DNA from: Acanthaster planci
Lineage: Eukaryota > Echinodermata > Asteroidea > Valvatida > Acanthasteridae
DNA length: 64,000 nucleotides
Assembly (NCBI RefSeq): GCF_001949145.1
Contig: NW_019091382.1
Location: 466,012-530,011 of the forward strand
Reading direction: 5' to 3'
Part shown: one piece after another, positions 25,801 through 37,375 of the stretch
How the letters are laid out: each line of letters begins with the position of its first letter
Numbering within the stretch: position 1 is the first letter of the stretch
Translations under genes and position numbers: made by a program
The notes under the pieces: generated by a model
Told to the model about the DNA's origin: nothing
Databases searched by the model: none
Seen by the model: only the letters and a program-made list of their open reading frames with translations

Positions 25801-28800
25801 CAAAATCCGAATATTCGGAACCTAGAAGTAATCGTATTACGTAATATATGTGCCATGATAATTAGTGAGGCACATATCGATATTGCGTTCAAGTTACCAG
25901 TTTTTCCCTTTAATAAAGCAAACTTCTCCTGTACAACGTTGGGCAGTAAACGAAGTATCCTTTAAAGTTACATTTTCCACCAGGAGACAGACTGAAAAAA
26001 GGAGAGGCAAAAAATGCTCCTCAGATTCGAACCTCGGGCAATTTTTTTCGTATACCTACTTCACTACGCAAGTCAGCTCGTCCGGACTTCTTCTTTTGTC
26101 CTTCCTTTATGCCCACGACCTAAATTGCCAATAACGAAGCTGTTATGCAGTTCAGGTGCCTATTGTAATGTATTATCGTCATGCATCGTACAGTGGCAAT
26201 TTGCTTTACAGGTCTCGTTCCTTAACAGCAGTGCGTATCCACATCGGGTCACAAAACACAGGATTGGACTCAACAATGCATAACTTAGTATTAGGCCTAT
26301 GTATCATACGTCGGCCCTACGACATAGTATCGCGCACACAACACGATCCCCGTAAAAGGGACGGAAGTGTGTGTACGAGTTTTTGCATGTAAATATATCG
26401 TCGCAAGTATGTTCACAATTATGTAAAACGACTGACGACGCGAAATGTCATGTACTTGCCATTCTTATTTAGTCGTCGATTCGATTTGTCCTCGCCCCTG
26501 AGAAATTAATCGCAACAACGCATTGTTTTCTTTAATTAACTGGTTTCCGAAAATGTTTGCGTCTCAGTCTGTGGAAGTTCACTCTCTGCTCGTGCGTGGC
26601 AACAATAACATCAGCCAAGATGCCCATTTAGCTTTTCAAACCATCAAAAAAGCTCATATGTGTGACCTAGTTGTATTATCGCTTAATGACGCGTGGAATC
26701 CGCATTTGTGGATGGCAAAAGGCCAACGGTTCGCGTTCCAAATCCGGGGCCCTCGATATTGACGGGATTCCGGTTTCACTTGAGAAGAGCAGAATCCGTC
26801 TTGAAACAGGCGCGCCGCCCGAGCTGTGATGTTTTCATCCACTGGCAGTTCCGACATCTCGAGATGAAATATCGAGCGTTGCTGTGCGTCATCCGCGGTC
26901 CGGACAGAGCAGAGTATAGGCCCTCCACGTGCCTTCAGTGAAGTCGGCATTTAAGTTACCTACCCGAGCGGCAAGGACTATACGCGCCCCTACGTGTTTG
27001 TACACCTGTTCGAGAGAATGTCTTCTTTCCGTTTGTGGCGATTTTTTGCAGAGTGGGTTAAATGCAAGCAGATAAGACTTTATGCTACTAAACCTTGGAA
27101 CCTCTAAAGTGAAACTTAAAGTTTCTTTAGTCGTAACAGATTCTGAACCAACAACCAAAAATATGTTCCAAATTACTGGCACAATGAGCAGTCCTGCCAT
27201 GCATTGGCTTCGCGGGAGAAGGGTAAGGAGAACTCCAACCGGAAAATATGAACAGTAAAGAAGGAAAACACGAAAGAGAAATTAAAAAGTGGTGAAATGA
27301 ATGAGAATCACCAAGTTGCTAAGAAAAACGCAAAATAGCGCCCCCTTTCACTGTCGATGGTGTATCAGTTCCTTGCTAAAAATCCTGACAACGCCCACTG
27401 CCTGCATCCTACGTAGGTATGAAATGACTTGAATCTGATTAGGTTTTTCTTTTGTGCATTTCCGAAGAGTATATAGTTCGTCACAAAGATTCTCTAGACG
27501 GAAGTGCCTTTAGAATCTGTGGCAACTCTGTGCGGTTGTGTAGGGGTGACACCAAAATTTCTCATTTATTTTTGGTATGAAATTGTATTTCCTGGATGAA
27601 TCTGGGGCGCGCGTAAATCACATAAACACAAAAAAAGCCAGTGGATGAAGCAAAGGAACCATGGGGCTAAGTCCATCCACACTTTGGTTTGATTTGATCG
27701 ATGTGATTTGATCTGTTTTGATTTTATTCCAATTGATATTCATTTCTCAACATTGTAAGATACTAACTAAAAGCCTTATGATTGAACTGTTCTAAATAAT
27801 GAGAGACATGAACAGAAATGGCTTCCAAATTATTGTATTTGGAAAAAGCAAAGAGCCTTTTGACATTTCTCTTGGGTATAGAAATGGAATTCCTTTCTTT
27901 CAAAACGGGCTCCTGGAGGTTTGAAAACTAAATTATGTGCCTTATCGGCATTTCCTTCCCATTGCAATAAAACAATTTTACTGCCTTGCAAAAAATATGA
28001 ACTTTTTTCTTTTATGTGACAAATATTATATCCTGCCCAATTTGATTACTTTTTCCGGCACTAAAAGGACGCTCGTTTGTATCGTGCACGCTCGCACGCT
28101 TTCTTTCGCAACAATATGAATTATATGAATATATATACCTGGCTTGCGCATGAGACCGAATGACCCAATTCTACGTGGTTTAATCGTCTGGCAAATGATT
28201 TTGCGTGATTCATGAACATTGGACTCTTGTGAAATACATGTTGACCTCTGACGAATTTTTGTGATGATCTGTTTGCCAGGGCTAATCGAAAGCCGNNNNN
28301 NNNNNNNNNNNNNNNNNNNNNNNNNNNNNNNNNNNNNNNNNNNNNNNNNNNNNNNNNNNNNNNNNNNNNNNNNNNNNNNNNNNNNNNNNNNNNNNNNNNN
28401 NNNNNNNNNNNNNNNNNNNNNNNNNNNNNNNNNNNNNNNNNNNNNNNNNNNNNNNNNNNNNNNNNNNNNNNNNNNNNNNNNNNNNNNNNNNNNNNNNNNN
28501 NNNNNNNNNNNNNNNNNNNNNNNNNNNNNNNNNNNNNNNNNNNNNNNNNNNNNNNNNNNNNNNNNNNNNNNNNNNNNNNNNNNNNNNNNNNNNNNNNNNN
28601 NNNNNNNNNNNNNNNNNNNNNNNNNNNNNNNNNNNNNNNNNNNNNNNNNNNNNNNNNNNNNNNNNNNNNNNNNNNNNNNNNNNNNNNNNNNNNNNNNNNN
28701 NNNNNNNNNNNNNNNNNNNNNNNNNNNNNNNNNNNNNNNNNNNNNNNNNNNNNNNNNNNNNNNNNNNNNNNNNNNNNNNNNNNNNNNNNNNNNNNNNNNN

Positions 28801-31800
28801 NNNNNNNNNNNNNNNNNNNNNNNNNNNNNNNNNNNNNNNNNNNNNNNNNNNNNNNNNNNNNNNNNNNNNNNNNNNNNNNNNNNNNNNNNNNNNNNNNNNN
28901 NNNNNNNNNNNNNNNNNNNNNNNNNNNNNNGGAAATGGCAGTTCGTTAGATCTTACTCTTAAAACTATTTGTGGTACCTTCTTGTTTAATAGCTGGCCAC
29001 CAAAACGACACAGCAAAAAATTTCGTGTTGCGTCTCGTCAACGATGATCGTTAATTTTACGCCAACTACCACGACTTTTGTAGCTTTTAGCCACTATATG
29101 CCTACAGCAGACGAAATTGCCCAAGTTTGGAGTGTTCATTCATGCGAAATGCTGTCCAAATGTGTCCAAATTAAAAAAAAAACGCACACAAGGATTTTTT
29201 ATTTCACGAACTAACACACATACGAAAGGTTTGTTTTCGCGCAATACAAACTTTCTTAATTTCCCAAGTAAGAATGATGGATATGACTGGAGAACGGCCA
29301 CTCATCTTGAGAACTTAATTTTTTTAACTTTTAATAAAGTATATTTAAATACTTTAAGTTTCATTTGAAAAAAAGTGAAAGAGAGGCTTGAAACCTAAAT
29401 AGTCTGGCACCACCCCATTAAACAGATTACACTGAATATGATAGATTCAGGAAACAAGATTTTTTAAATCGCTTCCCTGTGAATAAGCTCTTTTATCTGT
29501 CAAAATCCTTCGTGGGAGCTGATTACTGTCGTTTGTATAATGGATGTCCCAGCCCCCACTCCGCTTGGATTATCTGCCCGCCCCCTCATGGTCTTGTCTT
29601 ACCCGCGTTTTGTCCCTATCGTTTGCAAACTACATTCAGCGTGAAATTATACACCCACGATGACAGAACTACGTCTCTGTAACTTTGGCAAGAAAAACAC
29701 CGTGCCGAGGCAAACCCTATTCAAAGTATCAGCATTCAATCTTGTACGCAATTTGTAGGTGTATTTCGTTCTGACTATGTCTCGCCTTGAAAGCGGCCAG
29801 CCGAGGCGTATATCCGACTTTCGTGTGCTCGTAATCGCGAGAGTTGGATTCTATTGAAGCCTTGACGATATTCCTTTGCGTGAGCATTGTTCGTCGAGAA
29901 CGAGTGTTCGATTACTTCGAGAAGTGAAAGATACAAAAACAAAGGAACTCGGCGTCGAACCGCAGATCATAATGTTCGCCTTTACAACGACACAGCGGAT
30001 CATCACCGCTAGGGGAGTGTATTCGATTACAAAGTCGGTGCTCTTCACTTGTAGAGATATTTGGTTTCGTCAACAGGGTTCGTGTCACACCGTATTGATA
30101 TCCTTCCGCTTGTAGGATAAAGGGGCCAAGAAATGCACAGCGATGAACGTGCCAAGGAATATTGCCATTTCCCTTTTTGTTGGTGTAATGTAGAGGCAGG
30201 GGTTATGAAGTACGGAAACGCCTGCGCTTAACCTCGCTCCAACACTAGCCAGCTACCCGATCAAGGTTTAATGAACTGTAAGGAAAAGCGAACTGGATTT
30301 CACAACGGTAAACGGGCAGAATGCGACTCTGCGTTATCAGGCAGTGAGTATCAACTGTAGACGTTTAATCTGGGACCATCTTCTATTTGAATTCACATAC
30401 GACCCTTTCCGTTCCGGGGGCATTTCCGTGGCATGAACTGGTTCATTGCGTTCTAATCATAGAAGCTTATAATTCCCGACCAGGGACAATATTTATTGTG
30501 CCTGGCCAAAACTGGTCACCAGCGAAGATGCCATACCCAGGTCACGTCGCTTGCCACTGGTTCTCCTCCTGTGTTTGAACCATGCAGATGTACTGCGGCT
30601 TCTCTCAGATCTCTCGATACGGCCGAATACCGACTCTGTTATTCGGTTTTGATTGGTACGTCACCGATTTCCGTGATGCTTTTTAAGCAAAGCCACCCGG
30701 TACGGTGTGTCCCCCCCCCGCAGAATCGATACTATCCAGGTGCGATTGTTGTCAGTTTTACACCCTCCACACAGTTATTCACGGTTTCTGCAGCCAAGTA
30801 ACCGAATGACCGTAAAGGTCGTCGAACGTGCCATGTTCATAATATAAAGTTCGAAAACGGAAATGCGGGCCAGTTTTTATTGTGATCATTTTGAGGACAC
30901 GAAGATTTGAAGAATGTGTACTTTTTCTGATCAGTGGTTTCCTTATTTCACGCGGGGGAACACGTCATTTGCAGTGGTAACTCGTTGCATGATTCCAAAA
31001 TCCGCTGCAGAATTATTGAAACTTGATTCAGCAATTTTTGGCATTACGACTGAAAAACCTTCTCAGAGATAAGCTCATAAACATAATCCTCAATCTGCTG
31101 GTTTGTGCCAATTTTTGCTTGTACATCTTCGTTTTAGTTTGCTTATTTCCGATTATGTTTCCTTCTTCGTTTTATTTCTCAGAATAATAGATGTGACAAA
31201 CAGTATAATTTTTATCACATTTTTCTACTAAAATTCGTCAATATCGTATGATGTGACCTTATAGAAAAGATCTGAGTTAAATCCACATATGTTAGCCACA
31301 TTTATTCAAGGCCTATTACTGCTGCACCTAATGACTTCGAGCCATCCTTCGGTGAATGCAAACAAACAAAACCATACGGAAAACGAAGAGAAATAAAGCA
31401 AAATTCAGCAATGGATTCGGTAAGCTCGCGTATAAATAGTTTTTGACTTCACTCCAGATCCGCTGTTGACAGTTCAAGAAGTAATTATTGTTTAAGTTTT
31501 TTCCGAAATCTATTTCGAATCTAATTACATCCCCTAGTGTAGAAGAGCGAAGTTCAAGACGCACGGGCACTGAATAGGCCAACGGAATTGATGTCTCTCT
31601 TTTTCTGTTTGTTTGCATAGATTTTTAGATTGAAACGGACGCAGACCATCATGCCGAGCTCAAGGACACGCGAACGTTGAAGGCTTTTAGGGGAAATCTA
31701 TTCAAGATATTAGATTTAATTACCCTTAAGGGGCTACCCGTATCAACCTCGCCGACAATGACGCCATTCATACATCAACAGAGAATGGATGCATAATTAT

Positions 31801-34800
31801 GTTTGCCATTTTCATAAGAGGCCTATATCGAGCCACAGCTATCATTCAGTAGACAATCTGCGCCTTATGTGGGGGCGTGGTCAGGAATATGGCAGTATGA
31901 CTACGCCCCTTCCCAATACACGCCAATCCCAACCCCTCCCAAAATTGCTTTTACAACCTCGTTGTTTGAGAGTACGTTTCAACTCTTTAATTGAATTAAT
32001 TATATTGCCCCGAATTACAATGAAGTTCTTGAAAATATTATTACAGTATTCCTGAATACTGTCGAGCAAAAATGCTTGCAAAAAGTATACACTGGTATTT
32101 CTCTGGAACCTCTCCCGACCAGAAGGAATAAGATCCAGAATTTTAGGCATATCCCCACACAAAATTATTGTGGGGAAATTGAAGGCAGACAACGTAAAAT
32201 GTCCGACCTTCGCAAACGCAGTTCCTTATCTGCACCTTCACTGCGACCGCTGGATTTTCCACCTCAGTTTGCATTCTAAGCATGCACATTCATTCATTTG
32301 TGAAGCTGTGGAAGACATTGATTAAAAATCTCACAGCTGTGACTCTGAGGCTGGCAGATTTATTGTAGGTTTTTTCTGAAGGCATGGAAAAAATCCCAAT
32401 TGATATCAAACCTGAGACAGGGTTAAAATATATTAAAACTGGGTCCGAACCCGAAGAATGTACATCAATATTTGACGTTGGGTGACCTTCTGAGAAATTA
32501 GTTCGCTAGCGCGGGATGATTTTGCGCTGCGACTCTGCGTTTTGCTGGTACATACCGCGAATAAAGCACACGAACCGGGGGTCACGTTCACGCATATTAT
32601 CCTCTACGGTCATAATACGTAAAGCTGCGATGTTAATGTTAAATGAGCCAGTGTCGGGGGTGTCTCAAATATAGCATCTACCCCGTCAAATATCGGCCTT
32701 GAAATGACAAAATGTTATAAAAACTAGGTGTGGGCGTAGAGATACGGATGATTTGCACACATTTGCCAAGTGTAAGTCCGGTCGAAGGGAAATGTGTGTA
32801 ACTGTGCCTCGTTTGTATTTTGTTGTAAGCAGCTTTTCCTATGACGATGAAAAATAACCTTTTACGACCTTGAGTTGAAAACCTGACATTGCCCAAGAAG
32901 ATGTGCATAATGCATTAATTTACCGCTTTTACGTTGTATCTCAACTTATAGCAGTATAGGTGACAGTTCCATAGATTACCTCAAATTTGACCAAATATTG
33001 CAAAACCGAGCACCTGTGCAAACGTGCAAGTTTGATACAGCACTCTCTAAGTTTTCATTTTAAAACGTGTCTGGTTCATCGTGCCTACAGGCCACGCAGT
33101 CCTTGTTATTGTCAAGTTTGCACAAGAAAAAACTAGCGGGGCGTCGCGCAAGGCTGTCCCGGCCAATTTCAGGTATACGTCGTTTGCCCAGTGCCGTTGA
33201 TTTACGGCAGGCATCAGCTAGATTGGCAGCCTGTGCTTGAAAGAGCTATCTTTCAGGATTATTGTGTTGCGCAGGTTCGATCGGCAGTGTCGTTGTATGA
33301 TTGTGAGTGAAGAACGGCCACTCAACTCGATAACTCACGAAAGAAGAGTAAATCTTGACTATTAACGCGAATCGTGTTTTATCCGTCTGTCGTTTCACAG
33401 CTGCGAGATACCCCATTTCGAACACCCCCGTCATTCGTACGGGCGACTGTGAATGTTTTGACCCACAAAGTCGGCTGATCGGACCCCTCCAACCAAACCT
33501 CCGCCGCGCCGGCAAATTGGAATTGAATTGCTGATTCTGCCCTTTCGTGCCAAAACCAGAACTCGTATAAGGGTAGAGATCGCTCACTTTCCCCGTTGCG
33601 CCATTTGCTGTTCGTCTCGAGGCCCTCTTGACAAACCGTAAATCGTTTATCAATAATTCCCGTCGTCGTGTCATTTTCAAGCGTATGCCGTCTGCTGTTG
33701 CTACATCATCGCCTCGCTCTGCTCCCCAGCCAGCTGCTGCATCGCTTGGGATTTCGTCGACCCGAGGTAGCAAATATCTCAGCTAAGATCTCCAGGGAGG
33801 TATAGAAATAAGGCGGGAACTGATGCTTAAACGCGCCAAAAATCTCTGCAGGGAAGGGGGAACGACGACGCGACATGAATGAGCCCAGCATTGGAATTGG
33901 GTTTTTAATATTTTATCGTCACTGAATCGCGGGTATCCTGCTACGTCACCTTTTCCAATGGTGCCACTTCAAGGTACAGTCCCTCCATTTGAAGCTATCC
34001 AAAAAGTAATTGATGAAAGTAAGCTTGAAAACCATACTTGGTTTAAAGTACGTTATGGGGCTAAACTCCCCGTTAAAATTATTCTCTCTGGCAGGCTGTT
34101 ATGTTGAGGAAAACAATGAAAGGAAGCCATTTCCAACGATGCCTCTAAAGACGTCATAATTTTTTGAAATTGGCATTAGAGGCGCGCGCAGGTACTTAAC
34201 ATTGCGTAACTGCATACGACTGAACGTGAGAACGGTGAAATTGAAATCCTGAGAAAAAAATCTGTGACCATTCAGTATTCACTGAACTGAAACCTCATCA
34301 GGTTTGTTCCTAGGCACCTTTCTTTAGATTCTGAGTAATTTTGTTGCCTTAAAGGAATGCACAAGCGGAAAATGATAGACTGTACCTTTAAAGGAAGACA
34401 GTGAATGGGGACTGCTGGTTTAGCGTCGTTTCACGCAGTATACCACGTCCGATGAACAACATAGCGTGCAGTTCTACACTTGATGAAATAAAACTGTGCT
34501 GAAATTGTACCATTTTTACCGTAGTCCCTATTTTCTTTTTCAAATGATGAAAAAACGGGTAAAACCTGCCACAAAATTAACATTTTATGGATTCCAAAAA
34601 TTAACCGATCATAATCCTACCTCAAACGCTACTCCCAAACTGTGTTTGCGTTGATAATGTGTCGTTGATATCTGCTTTCTACATCGATGTCTAATTGGCC
34701 TTGCTTACAATCGAGGTCTATAGAACTTTATTAGAACTTTAAATTTTCGGGGGCACATTCAAAGATGGGTTGTGTTTAACATGTTTAGGAAACCTCCCTA

Positions 34801-37085
34801 CTGAAGGCTTTACTCCTAGAAGAGCATGTACCCGAACGCATTACCTGCGACTGAACGTGTCCCTTCAAGAGACAAATATATTGTTTTACACATGGATGAC
34901 GCTTCGGATTCCAGGCGACATAGCAAAGTGTCGGTAATGAAAATCCTAATAAATCATCCCAGGAAATGTGCCTTACTGTTCGACTATGTTTCGCCTCTAC
35001 CGGAGGGTACGAATGCAATGTCGACCTGTTGTAATTTAATCGTGCGAGTGTATGTTACTAATCTGACATGACATTTCCCACCAGAAATGGATGAGGGGCT
35101 CTCGCTATCCGTCTGCGACGCTAAAAATACGGTTCAACCGTGGTCACTGCCTAGGATCATGGCTCGCCGTCGCCTGGCCGATGCGAACAGTGGGGCTTCT
35201 TGGAGGTCCGTGGCAATGAAAGGCGCGGTGTTTGTCGGGGTCACCCTTTTCTCCCTGCTCCACCACCCCCCTTCACCTGACGCATGAACCTCTGGTGTGG
35301 TTTAGGCTGGATGTCCAAGTGTCAATTTGGCGCCAAAATTAGTCCCTCGCATGCATTTGGCGCAGTCTGTGCTTTCTACTTGGCAACCCCTCAGACACTG
35401 CGTGTAATCGGAGACCTATTCAGCACCCGGGGGTTTCGTTCGTCCATCAAATCGGACCGAGGTCCCTGGCCAACATGAGATCAGATCTCAAACCGCTTAA
35501 ACTGGCACTTTTCTTTTATGGAAAAACACGATGCAGTGTCAGTGTGAAGGCAAAATTAATTGGGAGATGGGACACAGTGGGATGCCGACAAGTCCGTTTC
35601 GGGACATCAGCGGCCATTTTGTAAAGCCTCGACGCCCCTGTGAGATCTTTGGGAACCGATCTGGACGTTGTGTCAGCTCTAATTCCGGGGTCCACACTCT
35701 CTGGCGCGTGCGATCCTCCAATCGTGCCAAAGTGGATTACAAGAGTGAGATGGTTTCCAAACAGCCGCACCTCTCTCCCCCCAAAAATGTTGACCCACAA
35801 AAATCTAGGTTTCTGTGGCTCAGCGTTTCGCGTTAAAAAGTCACAAACGATGCCGTTTTGACCCACCTTGTCACTTCAGTATAGCCGAAGGGGAAAGAGT
35901 GCGGCTCGAGCGCCGACTACGCAAATAGTATCGGAAGTCGCTCCCATGATTTAAGTGGTAGTGTCGCCCCTGGGTTTGTGAAAGAAACCGAACTCGATAC
36001 ATTTTTCGTCACAGCCCTAGTGTGCCATAAAACAGTGGGGAAAAAAATTATAAACGCAGAAAAAAGCGACCAGCGGTCAGTCATGTTTAAGGAAGAGATC
36101 AGCTCTCAGCTCCCAGTCTCTACTGTTTCTATTGGTTTCGGGCTAAACTAAGGGTTTATTTTCGGGCCTGCTCCAAAATGCATATGGCATGCTTATAGAG
36201 TGGCTTATTATTAAAGTAATGTTTTAAAGCTGAATTTCACCAACTCATGCTGTCCAGTTCTTTGAGGATTTTTTATTGTTGTCGTTTATGTTTCTGAATT
36301 TCGTTGATCTGTTGTGTGTTCTGGTCGATGGAAAGCCTGTGTCTACAGATTCTTGGAAATTGTTGTTAGGGTGGTTTATATCAAATGGTTGGTGCAACTC
36401 AGCTGTCTGATCACTGTCCTGTTGTACAGGTCAGAGGCCTGTGTCGCACTTTGTCATAAGCAGGGCTGTCTTTTTTCTTCCTTTTGTGACATTTAAGGTT
36501 ATTCGCTGCCGAAACGTGACGCCATTTCCTGTTTCCTCCCAAAGCCAGGCTCACTTCCTGGACAGCCATGCAGCTTATGCAGTATTTATAATGCCTGTTC
36601 GCACAGCACAATATAGTAATATTATACCTCGATGGAATAACTTTGGAGAAGATTGGTACACAATGACCATCAACGTTGTTCAGCTTTTTAAAGGAAGGTC
36701 GAGTAGATAACGACTACTGTATTCACGGTTCACACGCACAAAGCGTGGATTGGTAATTATGGTGGCGCCGAAATGACTTTGTGTGACGTCATATCCTTTA
36801 CAACGTATGGAAGACCTATCAACCCAGACATTTCGTTTTCCGTGCCAAGTAAAATAACCCGCTTTTCTGTTTCTTTTTTTCTCTCTTGCCTTGCAGACCA
36901 GCGTAGGATTCATGGGTCTGCTTAGCCGAGCCAGACCACGATATCTCAAGCTACTACAGGAGCACCTTACTAAACGCGCCCAGTCGACGGACTTGAATGG
37001 CGCCGCTAACGCTGCCAAGAGGAGATCCAAGAACGCCCGGTGTATGGCCGACTTCTGGAAGGGCAGGGGCCTGGTCGACTGCTAG
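16720..37085 (+). CDS. Somatostatin-type neuropeptide precursor (two exons)
   Basis: The coding exons 16720-16827 and 36897-37085 join in phase 0 to give 98 residues. Residues 1-21 form a signal peptide with a hydrophobic core and a likely cut after VVS. A linker follows, then dibasic sites K62-R63 and K77-R78-R79, and the C-terminal peptide SKNARCMADFWKGRGLVDC (80-98), ending exactly at the stop. Cys85 and Cys98 can close a ring in which FWK sits at ring positions 5-7, as in vertebrate somatostatin-14. The ring here is 14 residues, against 12 in somatostatin-14. Somatostatin and allatostatin C peptides are secreted and act on rhodopsin-class G-protein-coupled receptors, usually inhibitory. 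Echinoderms are reported to have such precursors. The FWK core favours the somatostatin side. The intron is 20,069 bp and includes an assembly gap. Identification is strong; receptor and action are inferred. Confidence 0.88.
19373..19380. promoter_or_regulatory. Perfect TGACGTCA in the intron
   Basis: Exact CREB/ATF palindrome about 2.5 kb inside the intron. Candidate intronic enhancer site; occupancy unknown. Confidence 0.3.
20753..20760. promoter_or_regulatory. Perfect TGACGTCA in the intron
   Basis: Exact CREB/ATF palindrome next to an AT-rich tract, about 3.9 kb inside the intron. Candidate regulatory site on sequence match only. Confidence 0.3.
24420..24427. promoter_or_regulatory. Perfect TGACGTCA beside an ATGCAT motif
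   Basis: The context GCATATGCATGACGTCACAG joins an octamer-like ATATGCAT to an exact CRE. This is the most composite-looking of the intronic sites. Candidate enhancer only. Confidence 0.35.
28296..28930. other. Assembly gap (635 N)
   Basis: An unbroken run of N. Its non-round length suggests an estimated size. It lies inside the large intron, so exon order is not affected, but an additional exon or transposon could be hidden in it. Any reading frame crossing it is an artefact. Confidence 0.99.
29360..29432 (+). repeat. Short dispersed repeat, copy 1
   Basis: The words GGCTTGAAACCTAAATAGTC and CACCCCATTAAACAG recur with small changes at 39266-39337 in the same orientation and order. Unclassified repeat fragment. 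Confidence 0.5.
36784..36791. promoter_or_regulatory. Perfect TGACGTCA 105 bp before exon 2
   Basis: Exact CREB/ATF palindrome shortly upstream of the second coding exon. It could be an intronic enhancer. A transcript starting here could read the in-frame ATG at residue 42, but it would lack a signal peptide, so an alternative promoter for a secreted product is unlikely. Confidence 0.35.
36897..37085 (+). CDS. Somatostatin-type precursor, coding exon 2
   Basis: Encodes residues 37-98 and the stop TAG. It begins directly after TTGCAG in phase 0, reading TSVGFMGLLSRARPRYLKLL, a basic, probably amphipathic propeptide segment. KR at 62-63, a 13-residue spacer and KRR at 77-79 follow, then the 19-residue peptide with Cys85, FWK (89-91) and Cys98. 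The mature peptide at the extreme C-terminus of the last exon is the usual layout of the somatostatin and allatostatin C family. Confidence 0.88.
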   Translation, partial: TSVGFMGLLSRARPRYLKLLQEHLTKRAQSTDLNGAANAAKRRSKNARCMADFWKGRGLVDC

Positions 37086-37250
37086 ATGGAGAAAAAATGA
37101 GATCTATTTATAGCCATCGTATGGAACCGGATTCAACCGGATCCGTGCGGACAAAACCAGTTTCTAAAGATGGCTGCACCGGACTGTTTGGACTACAAAA
37201 CTGTAAACATTGCTGTACATAAACCGTAATAAAATCGGTCTGCAAGAGGG
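37086..37250 (+). other. 3' UTR of the somatostatin-type gene
   Basis: Short 3' UTR from the stop codon to about 15-20 bases past the poly(A) signal. TGTACATA at 37214-37221 fits the Pumilio recognition motif UGUANAUA, and TGTAAACAT lies just before it. The exact cleavage site is estimated, not seen. Confidence 0.55.
37228..37233 (+). terminator. Poly(A) signal AATAAA
   Basis: Canonical AATAAA 143 bases after the stop codon, followed by a G/T-rich stretch (near 37256-37280) that could be the downstream element. Confidence 0.7.
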
Positions 37251-37341
37251 AAAGCGATTGTATGAGGTTTTTTCCTGTGAGAAGTTATTTTCCAAAATGG
37301 ATCGGTTTCAGAGGGATACTTTCCCTTGGCTTTACATCAAC

Positions 37342-37375
37342 AGTATCCCTTGTGAAACGTATCACAAAGGGTACT
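37342..37375. repeat. Hairpin downstream of the somatostatin-type gene
   Basis: AGTATCCCTTGTGA (37342-37355) and TCACAAAGGGTACT (37362-37375) form 14-bp arms with two mismatches around a six-base loop. It lies about 110 bases past the poly(A) signal. Function unknown. Confidence 0.5.

Larger units (their letters stand above)
16828..36896 (+). other. 20-kb intron of the somatostatin-type gene
   Basis: Bounded by GTGAGT at 16828 and a pyrimidine-rich acceptor ending TTGCAG at 36896. No nested gene was recognised on either strand. Notable content: perfect TGACGTCA sites at 19373, 20753, 24420 and 36784, AT-rich tracts near 20640-20710 and 24030-24070, a short repeat near 29360-29432, and the assembly gap 28296-28930. 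Frames of up to 175 codons (33246-33773, minus) show no domain or codon bias that would support a gene. Confidence 0.8.

Noticed and set aside
26024-26040. GGTTCGAAT-like T-arm on the minus strand
   Set aside because: The neighbouring bases do not pair as a T stem and no A box was found.
28261-29016. Long open frames of over 230 codons on both strands
   Set aside because: They are almost entirely N from the assembly gap.
33246-33773. 175-codon minus-strand open frame, the longest gap-free one in the left half
   Set aside because: No recognisable domain, no plausible promoter or splice context, and composition like neighbouring intron sequence; treated as a chance frame.
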